DNA from: Yoonia rosea
Lineage (GTDB): Bacteria; Pseudomonadota; Alphaproteobacteria; Rhodobacterales; Rhodobacteraceae
Direction: 5' to 3'
DNA: 64,000 nt
Assembly: GCF_900156505.1 (NCBI RefSeq)
Contig: NZ_FTPR01000004.1
Location: forward strand, 62,001-126,000
Within the stretch, counting starts at the first letter, position 1. Each line of letters starts with the position of its first letter. A program made the position numbers and the translations under genes. Under the pieces are notes generated by a model that was not told the origin of the DNA, ran no database searches, and saw only the letters and a list, made by a program, of their open reading frames with translations. This document shows, in pieces, positions 8,870 to 20,011 of the stretch.

Positions 8870-10579
8870 ATGTCGCATGATCTGACGCCCATTCCGGAAC
8901 TCTATGTGTCCTACGAAAGTTCCCAGAAGCTGAAGCTGGAAGCCGCAGAGCTGATCAGTCACGATCTGACACCGCGCCAGATCTGCGATCTGGAACTGCT
9001 TATGAACGGGGGCTTTAACCCGCTCAAAGGGTTCTTGGGCCAGGCTGACTATGAAAGTGTCGTTGACAACATGCGCCTCGCTGACGGCACGCTTTGGCCG
9101 ATGCCGATTACGCTGGATGTGTCCGAGGGGTTTGCCGAGACAATTGAAATTGGTCAGGATATCGCGCTGCGCGACCAGGAAGGTGTGATCCTTGCCACGA
9201 TGACGATCACTGACAAATGGGTGCCAAACAAGCCCCATGAGGCCGAAAAAGTCTTTGGTGCGGATGATAGTGCGCATCCTGCGGTCAATTACCTGCACAA
9301 CACAGCAGGTGCTGTTTATCTTGGCGGTCCTGTCACGGGTATCCAGCAACCTGTGCATTACGATTTCCGCGCGCGCCGCGACACGCCAAACGAATTGCGC
9401 GCCTATTTCCGCAAACTGGGCTGGCGCAAGGTTGTGGCCTTCCAGACGCGTAACCCGCTGCACCGCGCGCATCAGGAACTGACGTTCCGCGCTGCCAAAG
9501 AGGCGCAAGCCAACCTTTTGATCCATCCGGTCGTGGGCATGACCAAACCAGGCGATATTGACCACTTCACCCGCGTGCGTTGTTACGAGGCGGTGCTGGA
9601 TCAATACCCTTCATCCACTACCACCATGTCCTTGCTGAACCTTGCTATGCGCATGGCCGGCCCGCGCGAGGCGGTCTGGCACGGTTTGATCCGTAAAAAC
9701 CACGGCTGCACCCATTTCATCGTCGGCCGCGATCACGCAGGCCCGGGCAAGAATTCTGCAGGTGAGGATTTTTACGGCCCCTACGATGCACAGGACCTGT
9801 TCCGCACGCATCAGGAGGAAATGGGCATCGAAATGGTCGACTTCAAGCACATGGTTTATGTGCAGGACCGTGCCCAATACGAGCCCGCGGACGAGATACT
9901 GGACAAGGACAATGTGACGATCCTCAATATCTCGGGCACAGAACTGCGCCGCCGCTTGTCTGAAGGGCTTGAGATTCCTGAATGGTTCTCATTTCCTGCT
10001 GTAGTCGAAGAACTGCGCAAGACGCGCCCCCCGCGGGCAGAGCAGGGGTTCACTGTGTTCTTCACCGGATTTTCGGGTTCTGGCAAATCAACGGTCGCCA
10101 ATGCGCTGATGGTCAAACTCATGGAAATGGGCGGGCGTCCGGTCACGCTTCTGGATGGCGACATCGTGCGTAAGAACCTGTCATCCGAGCTGGGTTTCAG
10201 CAAAGAACACCGCGATCTGAACATCCGCCGGATCGGCTATGTTGCATCAGAGATTACCAAGAACGGCGGCATCGCAATCTGCGCACCGATTGCACCCTAC
10301 GCCAGTACCCGCCGTGCCGTCCGCGAAGATGTCGAACAATTCGGCGCGTTCATTGAAGTGCATGTCGCAACCTCAATCGAGGAATGCGAGCGGCGTGACC
10401 GCAAGGGGCTTTATAAACTCGCACGTGCAGGCAAGATCAAGGAATTCACAGGCATTTCAGACCCCTATGATGTGCCGGAAAACCCTGAACTGCGTCTGGA
10501 GACCGAGAGTGTGCCCGTCGACAACTGCGCGCATCAGGTGATCCTGAAGCTGGAAAGTCTTGGGTTGATCAAAGGCTAA
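8870..10579 (+). CDS. Bifunctional sulfate adenylyltransferase / adenylylsulfate kinase
   Basis: The 569-residue protein joins two enzymes. Residues 1-390 are an ATP sulfurylase with QTRNPLHRAHQELTFRAA (the ATP-gripping R-N-P-x-H-x-x-H motif) and GRDHAGPG. Residues about 395-569 are an APS kinase whose P-loop GFSGSGKS sits at 400-407, followed by LDGDIVRKNLSSELGFS. Together they turn sulfate into PAPS. ATG 8864 and ATG 8870 are both possible; neither has a strong ribosome-binding site, and the frame upstream of 8864 overlaps trxB and is not coding. The family also occurs in sulfur oxidisers, where the first reaction can run backwards. Confidence 0.93.
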   Translation: MSHDLTPIPELYVSYESSQKLKLEAAELISHDLTPRQICDLELLMNGGFNPLKGFLGQADYESVVDNMRLADGTLWPMPITLDVSEGFAETIEIGQDIALRDQEGVILATMTITDKWVPNKPHEAEKVFGADDSAHPAVNYLHNTAGAVYLGGPVTGIQQPVHYDFRARRDTPNELRAYFRKLGWRKVVAFQTRNPLHRAHQELTFRAAKEAQANLLIHPVVGMTKPGDIDHFTRVRCYEAVLDQYPSSTTTMSLLNLAMRMAGPREAVWHGLIRKNHGCTHFIVGRDHAGPGKNSAGEDFYGPYDAQDLFRTHQEEMGIEMVDFKHMVYVQDRAQYEPADEILDKDNVTILNISGTELRRRLSEGLEIPEWFSFPAVVEELRKTRPPRAEQGFTVFFTGFSGSGKSTVANALMVKLMEMGGRPVTLLDGDIVRKNLSSELGFSKEHRDLNIRRIGYVASEITKNGGIAICAPIAPYASTRRAVREDVEQFGAFIEVHVATSIEECERRDRKGLYKLARAGKIKEFTGISDPYDVPENPELRLETESVPVDNCAHQVILKLESLGLIKG

Positions 10580-10595
10580 GGCGTTGATCAGAAAG

Positions 10596-10621
10596 GTAAG
10601 GTGGATCAAGATCCACCTTAC
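10596..10621. terminator. Perfect 12-bp inverted repeat between convergent genes
   Basis: GTAAGGTGGATC, two bases, then GATCCACCTTAC form a perfect inverted repeat between the sat-cysC stop (10579) and the DUF1150 stop (10626). It could end transcription from both sides, though no T run flanks it. A related right arm (GACGCACCTTAC) occurs at 51844-51855, so it may also be a dispersed palindrome family. Confidence 0.5.
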
Positions 10622-10625
10622 ATGA

Positions 10626-10850
10626 TCAATGTACCGTGACAGGCTGCATGTTGTTTTCGCGGGCCAGATGAAAAGCCAGCTTGCGATCAGCAACCAGAGC
10701 AAGTTGTTCGCCATCCGCGTTGTGAACTGAAAACAGCTCTTCCAGGTCACCGACGCGTTCACGCATTTCCTCGGGAAGATCGGTTGCAAGGATAGGTTTC
10801 ACATAGACGATGCCTTGACCGAGCTTTTCGAGATCGAATTTGGTATTCAT
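10626..10850 (-). CDS. DUF1150-family small protein
   Basis: The 74-residue soluble protein opens with a short polar leader, then LGQGIVYVKPILATDLPEEM, and closes with DRKLAFHLARENNMQPVTVH. This is the pattern of the DUF1150 family, short alphaproteobacterial proteins found next to Hsp20 genes. It starts three bases after the hsp20 stop, so both genes are surely on one transcript. A role with the small heat-shock protein is inferred from the pairing; no biochemical function is established as far as I know. Confidence 0.8.
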   Translation of the reverse strand: MNTKFDLEKLGQGIVYVKPILATDLPEEMRERVGDLEELFSVHNADGEQLALVADRKLAFHLARENNMQPVTVH

Positions 10851-10853
10851 AAC

Positions 10854-11267
10854 TTATCCCTTCCTGATTTTGATCGTTTGTACGACACGCTGCGGGACTG
10901 CGCGGGTCAGATCGACGTGCAGCAGACCGTTTTCCATGATCGCCTCACCGACATCGACACCATCGGCCAGTACAAAAGAGCGCTGGAATTGCCGCGCCGC
11001 GATTCCGCGGTGCAGGAAGATACGGCCTTCGCTGTCGTCAGATTGACGGCCACGGATGACCAGCGCGTTGTCTTCCACCGTGATCGAAAGATCACCTTCC
11101 GCGAAACCGGCAACGGCCAGTGTGATGCGGTAGGAGTTTTCCGAAGTTTGTTCGATGTTATAGGGCGGGTACCCTTCGTTGCCGCTTTTCGCGGTCCGTT
11201 CGACCAGCCGTTCCAGCTGTTCAAAACCCAAAAGGAACGGATGCGTTCCCAAAGCCAATTTTGTCAT
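10854..11267 (-). CDS. Small heat-shock protein, Hsp20/alpha-crystallin family
   Basis: The 137-residue chaperone has a short N-terminal arm and then an alpha-crystallin domain over about residues 35-130. Key parts are YPPYNIEQTSENSYRITLAV, VEDNALVIRGRQ and the family signature GLLHVDLTR near the end. Hsp20 proteins hold unfolding clients in an ATP-independent way. DUF1150 follows three bases later on the same strand. Heat induction is likely, but I could not recognise a convincing heat-shock sigma factor promoter in the 166 bases upstream. Confidence 0.93.
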   Translation of the reverse strand: MTKLALGTHPFLLGFEQLERLVERTAKSGNEGYPPYNIEQTSENSYRITLAVAGFAEGDLSITVEDNALVIRGRQSDDSEGRIFLHRGIAARQFQRSFVLADGVDVGEAIMENGLLHVDLTRAVPQRVVQTIKIRKG

Positions 11268-11433
11268 AAGACATGCCCTTTGTTGAAGCGACTGTCAGGT
11301 TGTGGTCCCGTTGTGGCGACCATTGCTAAAAATATGGGTGTGGATCGGGCATTGATCAAGAGGAAGTATTAGGTTCTTGATGCTTTCACACTATACAGTG
11401 GGGCCAATACCCCCGCCCTTGAATGAGCTGTTG

Positions 11434-11652
11434 ATGAACACGTCGAACAAAATGGAAGAAGTCGATGTCCTGCGGGTCAAGCTCGAAGTGCTGCGCCGCG
11501 AGCACCGTGATCTGGACGAAGCGATTGAGGCGCTACACGATCGTGGCTCGGCAGATATGCTGACGATCAAGCGGTTGAAAAAGCAAAAGCTTGCCTTGAA
11601 AGACCGGATTGCCCAGCTCGAAGACCGTATTTTACCTGATATCATTGCATAA
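11434..11652 (+). CDS. YdcH-like (DUF465) coiled-coil protein
   Basis: The 72-residue protein is almost entirely charged helix (VDVLRVKLEVLRREHRDLDE, then LTIKRLKKQKLALKDRIAQL), matching the short YdcH/DUF465 family of helical-hairpin proteins. The frame is open from 11377, but homologues begin close to the helix, so ATG 11434 (or 11452) is preferred. The function of the family is unknown. It precedes purE by 72 bases on the same strand and is divergent from hsp20. Confidence 0.75.
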   Translation: MNTSNKMEEVDVLRVKLEVLRREHRDLDEAIEALHDRGSADMLTIKRLKKQKLALKDRIAQLEDRILPDIIA

Positions 11653-11724
11653 CGCGCCAGAGGGCATTGCCGCGCCGCAGGGCTTGGCTATAGTGCCGCT
11701 TCGTTTTGAAGGTGGGACAATATC

Positions 11725-12213
11725 ATGAGCAAACCCCTTGTCGGTATCATTATGGGTAGCCAGTCGGACTGGCCCACGATGCGTGAAGCCGCAGATGTGC
11801 TAGATGCTTTGGGGGTTCCTTATGAGACCAAGATTGTCTCGGCGCACCGAACCCCTGATCGGCTTTGGGAATATGGCAAGACGGCTGTGGATCGTGGCCT
11901 GCACGTGATTATCGCGGGCGCTGGGGGTGCCGCGCATTTGCCCGGCATGATGGCGTCAAAGACGCGCGTGCCTGTTGTCGGCGTGCCGGTGCAGACGCAG
12001 GCCCTGTCAGGGGTTGATAGCCTTTATTCCATTCTGCAAATGCCCCGCGGATATCCTGTGGCGACCATGGCGATTGGTGCGGCAGGGGCCAAGAACGGCG
12101 GCTTGATGGCTGCGGGTATCCTTGCCTTGCATGATGCCGATCTGGCCGCCCGTCTGGACCAATGGCGCAGCGATTTGAGCGCTTCCATTCCGGATGAACC
12201 CAGCGATGTCTAA
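11725..12213 (+). CDS. purE: N5-carboxyaminoimidazole ribonucleotide mutase
   Basis: The 162-residue protein has the class I PurE signatures GSQSDWPTM near the start, VSAHRTPDR, and [14 protein letters not shown]. It moves the carboxyl group from N5-CAIR to CAIR in purine synthesis, acting on the product of PurK. purK overlaps its last eight bases, so the two are translationally coupled. The length is normal. Confidence 0.96.
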   Translation: MSKPLVGIIMGSQSDWPTMREAADVLDALGVPYETKIVSAHRTPDRLWEYGKTAVDRGLHVIIAGAGGAAHLPGMMASKTRVPVVGVPVQTQALSGVDSLYSILQMPRGYPVATMAIGAAGAKNGGLMAAGILALHDADLAARLDQWRSDLSASIPDEPSDV

Positions 12214-13276
12214 CCCTCTTCCTGTCGGGGCCACGATCGGTATTTTGGGCGGTGGTCAGTTGGGTCGCATGCTGGCCGTTGCTGCAAGCCGCCTTGGTCT
12301 GAAAACCCATATTTTTGAACCGGGCGCGAATGCACCTGCGGGTGATGTCGCGCACCGTGTTACGACGGCCGCCTATGATGATGTCGCAGCGTTGACGGCT
12401 TTTGGAAATGCGGTCGATGTCATCACATATGAGTTCGAGAACATTCCTACCAGCGCACTCGATTTGCTGGAAAAACTGGCACCGATCCATCCCGGGCGTC
12501 AGGCATTGGCGACCAGTCAGGACCGTTTGACCGAAAAGACCTTTCTACAGGATTTGGGGCTGCAAACTGCGCCTTTTGCGGATGTCGGCAATGCCGAAGA
12601 ACTGGATGCCGCATTGGCCGCCATTGGCACGCCTGCGATCCTGAAAACGCGGCGGATGGGCTATGACGGCAAGGGACAGGCGCGGATTATGACGCCGGAA
12701 GATGCGGCGACCGCACTTGCCGATATGGCAGGGGCACCTGCGATCTTGGAAGGCTTTGTGAATTTCAGCCATGAGGTGTCAGTTATTGGCGCACGTGGGC
12801 CTGATGGGTCGGTGGCATGCTATGATCCGGGCGAAAACGTACATGAGGCGGGGATTTTGCGCACGACGACCGTACCTGCGAAACTGACGCCCGGCCAGCG
12901 CACGGATGCCGTGCTGATTGCTGCGCGCATTCTGAATGCGCTGGACTATGTCGGTGTCATGGGGGTCGAGCTGTTCGTGACCCCGCAAGGATTGATCGTC
13001 AATGAAATCGCGCCGCGTGTCCATAATTCGGGCCATTGGACACAGAATGGCTGCACCATTTGCCAGTTTGAGCAGCATATCCGTGCTGTCGCCGGTTGGC
13101 CCTTGGGGGACGGCTCGCGCCATGCCGATGTGGTGATGGAGAACCTGATCGGCGATGACATGGACCGTGTGCCGGAACTGGCCAAGACGGATGCGGCGAT
13201 CCACCTTTATGGCAAGGCCGAGGTTAAGGCAGGGCGCAAGATGGGCCACGTCAATCGGATTGTAAAACCCGCTTAG
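12206..13276 (+). CDS. purK: N5-carboxyaminoimidazole ribonucleotide synthase
   Basis: The 356-residue ATP-grasp enzyme begins after a few residues with [17 protein letters not shown] and contains [13 protein letters not shown] and [14 protein letters not shown], which are PurK landmarks. It carboxylates AIR with bicarbonate and ATP, feeding PurE. ATG 12206 overlaps the purE stop; another in-frame ATG at 12194 is possible. The end overlaps the convergent hydrolase gene by four bases. Confidence 0.96.
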   Translation: MSNPLPVGATIGILGGGQLGRMLAVAASRLGLKTHIFEPGANAPAGDVAHRVTTAAYDDVAALTAFGNAVDVITYEFENIPTSALDLLEKLAPIHPGRQALATSQDRLTEKTFLQDLGLQTAPFADVGNAEELDAALAAIGTPAILKTRRMGYDGKGQARIMTPEDAATALADMAGAPAILEGFVNFSHEVSVIGARGPDGSVACYDPGENVHEAGILRTTTVPAKLTPGQRTDAVLIAARILNALDYVGVMGVELFVTPQGLIVNEIAPRVHNSGHWTQNGCTICQFEQHIRAVAGWPLGDGSRHADVVMENLIGDDMDRVPELAKTDAAIHLYGKAEVKAGRKMGHVNRIVKPA

Positions 13277-13998
13277 TCGGTCCCGAAGATAATCCCTGTG
13301 AGGCTCAGGCTGCGGTCGAATTCGCCGTCGCGCAAGAAGGCTACGACTTCTTCGATAACCAGAGGATTGTTCATCATGAAGGTGTGGGTGACTGGCAGAA
13401 CGATGTGGTCTGTCATGCCCTCCAGACGGGTGGATGCGACCGACACTTTTCCATCATCCGGCCCTTCGATCAGGGCGGAATAGACAGGGTTAAGTGTGCG
13501 GTTTCCCGCGATGATCCCTATTTCGTAGGGAATTTCCGCCAGTTGGTTCGGCAAGCTACTTGCCTCAGTCCCCAGTTGCAGGCCAGCGGGGCCATTGACC
13601 CATTGGAATGGCTCAAAGTCACCAAAAATATCGACGAGTTCCGACCCGCCATTGGGTGGCCCCAGCATCACGACGCGTCCCATCTTGTCGGGCCGGTTGT
13701 TGGTCAGCCACGCGCGCACCAATATACCGCCCATCGAGTGGGTCACAAAATTCACGCGGCGGTCACTACAAGCCGCCACATCTTCGGGTAAATTCTGTTG
13801 CACCAATGTCGGGATGTCCGCCTCGGTCGAGGGGTAGCCGCTGTTCACAACGAAATACCCTGCGTCTTCGAGCACCAATTGGAGAGGGGTCAGTGATATT
13901 TCGGTCCGCGCCAGACCGTGAAGCATGACAACGCACTCTTGCGCGACAGCTGCGCCAGATAGGAAAATGCTGAAAAGTGATGTCCAAATCAGTCTCAT
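13273..13998 (-). CDS. Secreted alpha/beta hydrolase (lipase/PGAP1-like)
   Basis: The 241-residue protein begins with a signal peptide ([19 protein letters not shown]). It then shows an alpha/beta-hydrolase core: [11 protein letters not shown] for the oxyanion loop, the nucleophile elbow THSMGG, and VTHTFMMNN near the end, which holds the likely catalytic histidine. ATG 13998 is chosen since it opens the signal peptide; the longer frame to 14046 adds a non-signal leader. It resembles triacylglycerol lipase-like esterases, but the substrate is unknown. It is convergent with purK. Confidence 0.85.
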   Translation of the reverse strand: MRLIWTSLFSIFLSGAAVAQECVVMLHGLARTEISLTPLQLVLEDAGYFVVNSGYPSTEADIPTLVQQNLPEDVAACSDRRVNFVTHSMGGILVRAWLTNNRPDKMGRVVMLGPPNGGSELVDIFGDFEPFQWVNGPAGLQLGTEASSLPNQLAEIPYEIGIIAGNRTLNPVYSALIEGPDDGKVSVASTRLEGMTDHIVLPVTHTFMMNNPLVIEEVVAFLRDGEFDRSLSLTGIIFGTD

Positions 13999-14050
13999 AC
14001 CCCATAGGTAGCATCCATGGGGGCGTGCAAAAGCCCAAAAATGCATAAAC

Positions 14051-14887
14051 CTAACGTCGTGCGATCAGCGACACAGCGATCCCGCCAAGAACCAGTGCGC
14101 CTGCTGCGATCAGGCGGGGGGTAAGCGGTTCGCCCAAAAACAGCACGCCGGCGGTTACGGCGATAACGGGCACGCTGAGTTGTGCGATCCCTGCAATGGT
14201 CGTCGGCAGGGCGGGCAGGGTGCGGTACCAGAGCGCGTATCCAAGCCCTGATGTGACCGCCCCTGCAGCAACGGCGGTCAGAATAGCCGCTGCGGGCATG
14301 TCGCCGATACCTGTGCCAAGCATAACCATTGCCACCAGCGGCAGGCAGAGCAGGAAATTGCTGGCAGTCGCGCCCAAGGGATCGGCTTCGGCGCGTCCCA
14401 AGAGTGTGTAGGCGGCCCAGGCTATGCCGGCGGTAATCATCGAAATGGCGCCACTGATGGGCACGGCGATATCGCCACTGGGCCAAAGCAGGACGCAGAG
14501 GCCGATGAGTGCGATTGCCGCGCCGAGCCAGCGCAACAGCGGGATCGTGCTGCCTTCAATGACGGCCCACCCAAAGACGACGATTTGCAGGACACCGAAG
14601 AGGATGAGCGCGCCAAGTCCCGCGTCGAGCGTGATGTAGGCCCACGAAAAGCCGACCATATAGATGGCGAGCGCCAACGCGCCTGCGCAACGACGCGCCG
14701 TGAAAACCTCTGGCCTTGGCGCCTTGCGGGCCATCACCAAGACCCACAGCATTGCCGCCCCTGCGCCTGTCCGGATGGTCGCGAAATCCATCGGGTCCAT
14801 GCCTTGCAGCGCCACACCAATCCTGTTGAGGATTGAATTGGCAGCAAAGGCGCACATTGTCAGTGCGACAAGGGTGAAGAGCCGCAT
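14051..14887 (-). CDS. DMT-superfamily (EamA) transporter
   Basis: The 278-residue protein is hydrophobic throughout, with about ten membrane segments in two EamA repeats (for example [13 protein letters not shown] sequence [20 protein letters not shown] in the first repeat and [20 protein letters not shown] in the second). EamA proteins are small-molecule exporters for amino acids, metabolites or drugs. The substrate cannot be told. It is 18 bases downstream of the dehydrogenase gene on the same strand and may be co-transcribed with it. Confidence 0.88.
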   Translation of the reverse strand: MRLFTLVALTMCAFAANSILNRIGVALQGMDPMDFATIRTGAGAAMLWVLVMARKAPRPEVFTARRCAGALALAIYMVGFSWAYITLDAGLGALILFGVLQIVVFGWAVIEGSTIPLLRWLGAAIALIGLCVLLWPSGDIAVPISGAISMITAGIAWAAYTLLGRAEADPLGATASNFLLCLPLVAMVMLGTGIGDMPAAAILTAVAAGAVTSGLGYALWYRTLPALPTTIAGIAQLSVPVIAVTAGVLFLGEPLTPRLIAAGALVLGGIAVSLIARR

Positions 14888-14905
14888 TACGCAGGCCTGC
14901 TCGTG

Positions 14906-15751
14906 TTATCCACGGTTGTAAGCTGCCGTGACCAGTGCTGCAGGGTCTTTTGTGCCCAGGCCTTCAGCGAGCGCCTGTTTTTGACGTTCACCTGCCTGCG
15001 CCAAGATGGGGGAGGCGAGTCCATAGGCCTCGGCCATGCGCTGGAAGACGCCGTTGTCTTTGTGAACGGCCTGGATTTCGAAGCCGACCGTTTCATCATC
15101 GCCAAGGATTTTGGGAATACGGTCTGCGATCATCGGCATGCCGGCGGGGCCACCACACAAGATGCGCAATGCTGTTTCCAGCGGAAGGCCTGCGCGTTTC
15201 GCCAGTGGCATCATGTCATCAAGGCCACTGAAGTAGCACTGTATCATACTGTTGTTGATTGTTTTCATCACAAGGCCTGTGCCAAGGGGGCCTACGTGAA
15301 ACACGCGACCAGAGATCGCGCTCAGGATGGTTTCTGCCCGTGCTGCCGCCTCATCGCTGCCGCCGATAAAGACACCGCACTGCCCTGCCAAGACCAGTTC
15401 CGGCCCGCCAGAGATCGGCGCATCAACGGCCAGAGCACCTTGCGCTTCAATCCGGGAAATGCGGTCTTTGAGGATCGTGGGGACGACCGTGCTGGTGTCG
15501 ATGATGATCTTGCCGGTCAGGTCCTGCGCAAGGCAGGCGTCAAGAACCGAGGCCACGGCCGTGTCGTCAAGCAGGCTGAGAATTAGCGTATCGCAGGCGT
15601 TCACAAGACTGGCGAGGTCTGCGGCGGTGGTAATGCCGTCCACGGCGCGGCCACTCCGGGTCCAGCCTTGGACGCTATGGCCTTGCGCCTGCATCCGCTG
15701 CGCAACCGCACCGCCCATGCGCCCCAATCCGATGATCCCGATCTGTGTCAT
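14906..15751 (-). CDS. NAD(P)-dependent beta-hydroxyacid dehydrogenase (HIBADH/GLYR-like)
   Basis: The 281-residue protein starts with a Rossmann motif (IGIIGLGRMGGAVAQRMQAQ). It carries the family's substrate motif DAPISGGPELVLAGQ and the catalytic-lysine region GTGLVMKTINN, followed by an all-helical C-terminal domain. This is the layout of 3-hydroxyisobutyrate dehydrogenase, tartronate-semialdehyde reductase and related imine reductases. The exact substrate is not decided by the sequence. The EamA exporter lies downstream. Confidence 0.88.
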   Translation of the reverse strand: MTQIGIIGLGRMGGAVAQRMQAQGHSVQGWTRSGRAVDGITTAADLASLVNACDTLILSLLDDTAVASVLDACLAQDLTGKIIIDTSTVVPTILKDRISRIEAQGALAVDAPISGGPELVLAGQCGVFIGGSDEAAARAETILSAISGRVFHVGPLGTGLVMKTINNSMIQCYFSGLDDMMPLAKRAGLPLETALRILCGGPAGMPMIADRIPKILGDDETVGFEIQAVHKDNGVFQRMAEAYGLASPILAQAGERQKQALAEGLGTKDPAALVTAAYNRG

Positions 15752-15813
15752 GTCCGCCTCCTGATTTGGACGTGATTTGATACCGGATCACCGGAAAAGG
15801 GAAGGTGGGTTGC

Positions 15814-17055
15814 TTAGGAAGCGTCCCAAGCGCGGTCGCCTTTGGCGTCTTTGACGCGTGTGGGCAGGCCGATCTGGTCGAGCAGGGAGAAGAGCGGTTT
15901 TGGGTCCAGCTCTTCGACATTCATCATTTTGCCGTGGTCATAGGTGCCGTCGGCGATACGCATGGCAACCGCGACCGGTGGCACACCGGCGGTGTAGGAA
16001 ATACCCTGGCTTCCGACCTCGCTGTAGGCGTCTTTGTGATCGGCGACGTTGTAGACGAAAACCTCGACCTCTTCGCCGTCCTTGGTGCCTTTGACCAAAT
16101 CACCGATGCAGGTCTTGCCGGTGTAATTCGGGGCAAGGCTGGACGGGTCAGGCAGAACGGCCTTGACCACTTTGAGCGGCACAACTTCGAGGCCCTCGGC
16201 GGTCGTGACGGGCTGTTCGGACAAAAGCCCAAGGTTTTGCAGCACCGTGAAGACGTTGATGTAGTGATCGCCAAAGCCCATCCAGAACCGGATGTCGGCC
16301 TGCGGATAGTTCGCGGCAAGCGAGTGCACCTCGTCGTGGCCGGACATATAGGCCTTTTGCTTGCCCACAACGGGCAGGTCCCATTCGCGGCCGACTTCGA
16401 ACATCTTGTTTTCTTGCCACGCGCCGTTCTGCCAGCTGTAAACGGTGCCGGTAAACTCGCGGAAGTTGATTTCAGGATCAAAGTTGGTCGAGAAATATTT
16501 GCCGTGGTTGCCCGCGTTGATATCGACGATGTCGATTGAGCTGACTTCGTCCATAAATTCATCAACTGCAAAACGTGCAAAGGCATTGACCATGCCCGGA
16601 TCAAAGCCCGCGCCCAGGATTGCGGTCACGCCAGCGGCGGCGCAATCGTCGCGGCGTTTCCATTCATAGTTGGCGTACCATGGCGGTGTTTCGCAGATTT
16701 TGGCAGGGTCTTCGTGGATCGCCGTGTCGATATAGGCAGCCCCTGTCTGGATGCAGGCCTCAAGCACGGTCATGTTCACAAAAGGCGAGCCTACGTTGAT
16801 CACGATCTGGGCGCCTGTGTCTTTGATCAGATCGGCCACAGCCGCGCTATCCATCCCGTCCACAGCATGGGCCTTTAGAACGCCGTCCTGTTTCATCGCA
16901 GATTTTTCATGCACGCTGTCAATGATCGCCTCGCATTTGGCGATTGTTCTGCTTGCGATATGGATGTCGCCGAGCACGTCATTGTTCTGCGCACACTTAT
17001 GCGCGACAACCTGTGCGACGCCGCCTGCGCCGATGATCAAGACATTGCGTTTCAT
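15814..17055 (-). CDS. Carboxyspermidine/carboxynorspermidine dehydrogenase (saccharopine dehydrogenase family)
   Basis: The 413-residue protein opens with a nucleotide fold (NVLIIGAGGVAQVVAHKCAQ) and contains AGFDPGMVNAFARFAVDE, typical of the saccharopine dehydrogenase-like CASDH/CANSDH enzymes. These couple aspartate semialdehyde to putrescine or diaminopropane with NADPH. The decarboxylase of the same pathway lies 27 bases upstream on the same strand, which makes the assignment firm. AGAGGT precedes the ATG. Together the pair makes spermidine or norspermidine without S-adenosylmethionine decarboxylase. Confidence 0.92.
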   Translation of the reverse strand: MKRNVLIIGAGGVAQVVAHKCAQNNDVLGDIHIASRTIAKCEAIIDSVHEKSAMKQDGVLKAHAVDGMDSAAVADLIKDTGAQIVINVGSPFVNMTVLEACIQTGAAYIDTAIHEDPAKICETPPWYANYEWKRRDDCAAAGVTAILGAGFDPGMVNAFARFAVDEFMDEVSSIDIVDINAGNHGKYFSTNFDPEINFREFTGTVYSWQNGAWQENKMFEVGREWDLPVVGKQKAYMSGHDEVHSLAANYPQADIRFWMGFGDHYINVFTVLQNLGLLSEQPVTTAEGLEVVPLKVVKAVLPDPSSLAPNYTGKTCIGDLVKGTKDGEEVEVFVYNVADHKDAYSEVGSQGISYTAGVPPVAVAMRIADGTYDHGKMMNVEELDPKPLFSLLDQIGLPTRVKDAKGDRAWDAS

Positions 17056-17082
17056 ATATCCAAAAGACCTCTTGTTGTAGTT

Positions 17083-18177
17083 TCAGGAGAGCGCGGCGGC
17101 GAAATCATCATAGTCGAAATCGCGCACCAAACGGACCGTGCCATCCAATTCGCGAATGGCGATGCTGGGCATCTTGACCCCGTTAAACCAGTTTTTCTTA
17201 ACCATCGTGTAACCTGCCGCGTCCTGAAACGAAAGCCGGTCACCCGCCTTGAGCGGGGCGTCAAAGCGGAACTCACCAAAGATATCGCCTGCGAGGCAGG
17301 ATTTGCCGCAGATCATCCATTCATGGTCGCCGGTATTGGGTGCTATCTTCGCAGGTTCGCGGTAGATGATCAGATCAAGCATATGCGCTTCAATCGAGCT
17401 ATCGACGATGGCAAGGTTTTTGCCGTTGTGCATGGTGTCCAGCACTGTCACTTCGAGCGTTGCGGCCCCTGTGATCGCGGCCTCTCCGGGTTCAAGGTAG
17501 ACCTGTACGCCGTAGGTGGTGGCGAAGGATTTCAACCGCGCCGCAAGCCTGTCGAGCGGATAACCCTCGCCTGTGAAATGGATGCCCCCGCCTAGGCTGA
17601 TCCAGTCCATTTTCGCGATCACCGCGCCAAAACGGTCTTCGATCAGGGTCAGCATTTCGTCGAAACGGTCAAAATCGTCGTTTTCACAGTTGTTGTGGAA
17701 CATCAGCCCGCTGATCTGATCGGCGACTTGTGCAATTTCGGCGGGGTCATGTTCGCCCAAGCGGCTAAACGGGCGGGCAGGGTCGGCAAGGTCGAACTCG
17801 GATGTGGAGACGCCGGGGTTCACGCGCAGGCCGCGGATGTGGCCCTGCGAAGCGTCGGCGAATTTCTGTAGCTGGCCGATGGAATTGAAGATGATCTTGT
17901 CGGAATGCTCCAAAACCTCGGCGATTTCGTGATCGGCGTAGGCGACGGAATAGGCGTGTGTTTCGCCTGCGAACTTTTCCTTGCCCAAGCGGACTTCATA
18001 CAAAGAGGAGGAGGTGGTGCCGTCCATATAGTCGGACATCAGGTCAAAGACGGACCATGTGGCAAAGCACTTGAGTGCCAACAGGGATTTGGCGCCAGAA
18101 TTTTCGCGCAGCCACGCGATCTTTTCGAGGTTCGGCAGCAGGCGGGATTTGTCGATCAGGTAATATGGTGTTCGCAT
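17083..18177 (-). CDS. nspC: Carboxy(nor)spermidine decarboxylase
   Basis: The 364-residue PLP enzyme is of the alanine-racemase fold. LLALKCFATWSVFDLM holds the PLP lysine at the usual place, DWISLGGGIHFTGEGYP supplies the phosphate-binding glycines, and YLEPGEAAITGAA and CGKSCLAGDIFGEF are typical NspC motifs. It removes the carboxyl group from carboxyspermidine or carboxynorspermidine. GGAAGGGATC precedes the ATG. It heads a two-gene unit with the dehydrogenase. Sequence alone does not settle whether the product is spermidine or norspermidine; spermidine is the usual product in alphaproteobacteria. Confidence 0.93.
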   Translation of the reverse strand: MRTPYYLIDKSRLLPNLEKIAWLRENSGAKSLLALKCFATWSVFDLMSDYMDGTTSSSLYEVRLGKEKFAGETHAYSVAYADHEIAEVLEHSDKIIFNSIGQLQKFADASQGHIRGLRVNPGVSTSEFDLADPARPFSRLGEHDPAEIAQVADQISGLMFHNNCENDDFDRFDEMLTLIEDRFGAVIAKMDWISLGGGIHFTGEGYPLDRLAARLKSFATTYGVQVYLEPGEAAITGAATLEVTVLDTMHNGKNLAIVDSSIEAHMLDLIIYREPAKIAPNTGDHEWMICGKSCLAGDIFGEFRFDAPLKAGDRLSFQDAAGYTMVKKNWFNGVKMPSIAIRELDGTVRLVRDFDYDDFAAALS

Positions 18178-18265
18178 GGCAAGATCCCTTCCGGTGGACG
18201 TCTGTTTGCGGGTGCTTAGCCTGCATCGCTGTCTATCGAAAGTAGTCTTTTTGCAGGTGGATCAA

Positions 18266-18297
18266 GCAAAAAGGGCGGCTCCTTTCGGAACCGCCCT
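18266..18297 (-). terminator. Rho-independent terminator of groESL
   Basis: On the minus strand AGGGCGG and CCGCCCT form a 7-bp outer stem, extended inside by TCC/GGA, followed by a TTTTT tract. It lies 23 bases after the groEL stop. Confidence 0.85.
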
Positions 18298-18319
18298 GAT
18301 AGTCTGTAATGGGGATGAT

Positions 18320-20011
<1,692 letters not shown>

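Noticed and set aside
15777..15791. TTGAT...ATCA pattern upstream of the dehydrogenase gene
   Set aside because: The spacing is five bases rather than four and the right half is incomplete, so it is not an FNR box.
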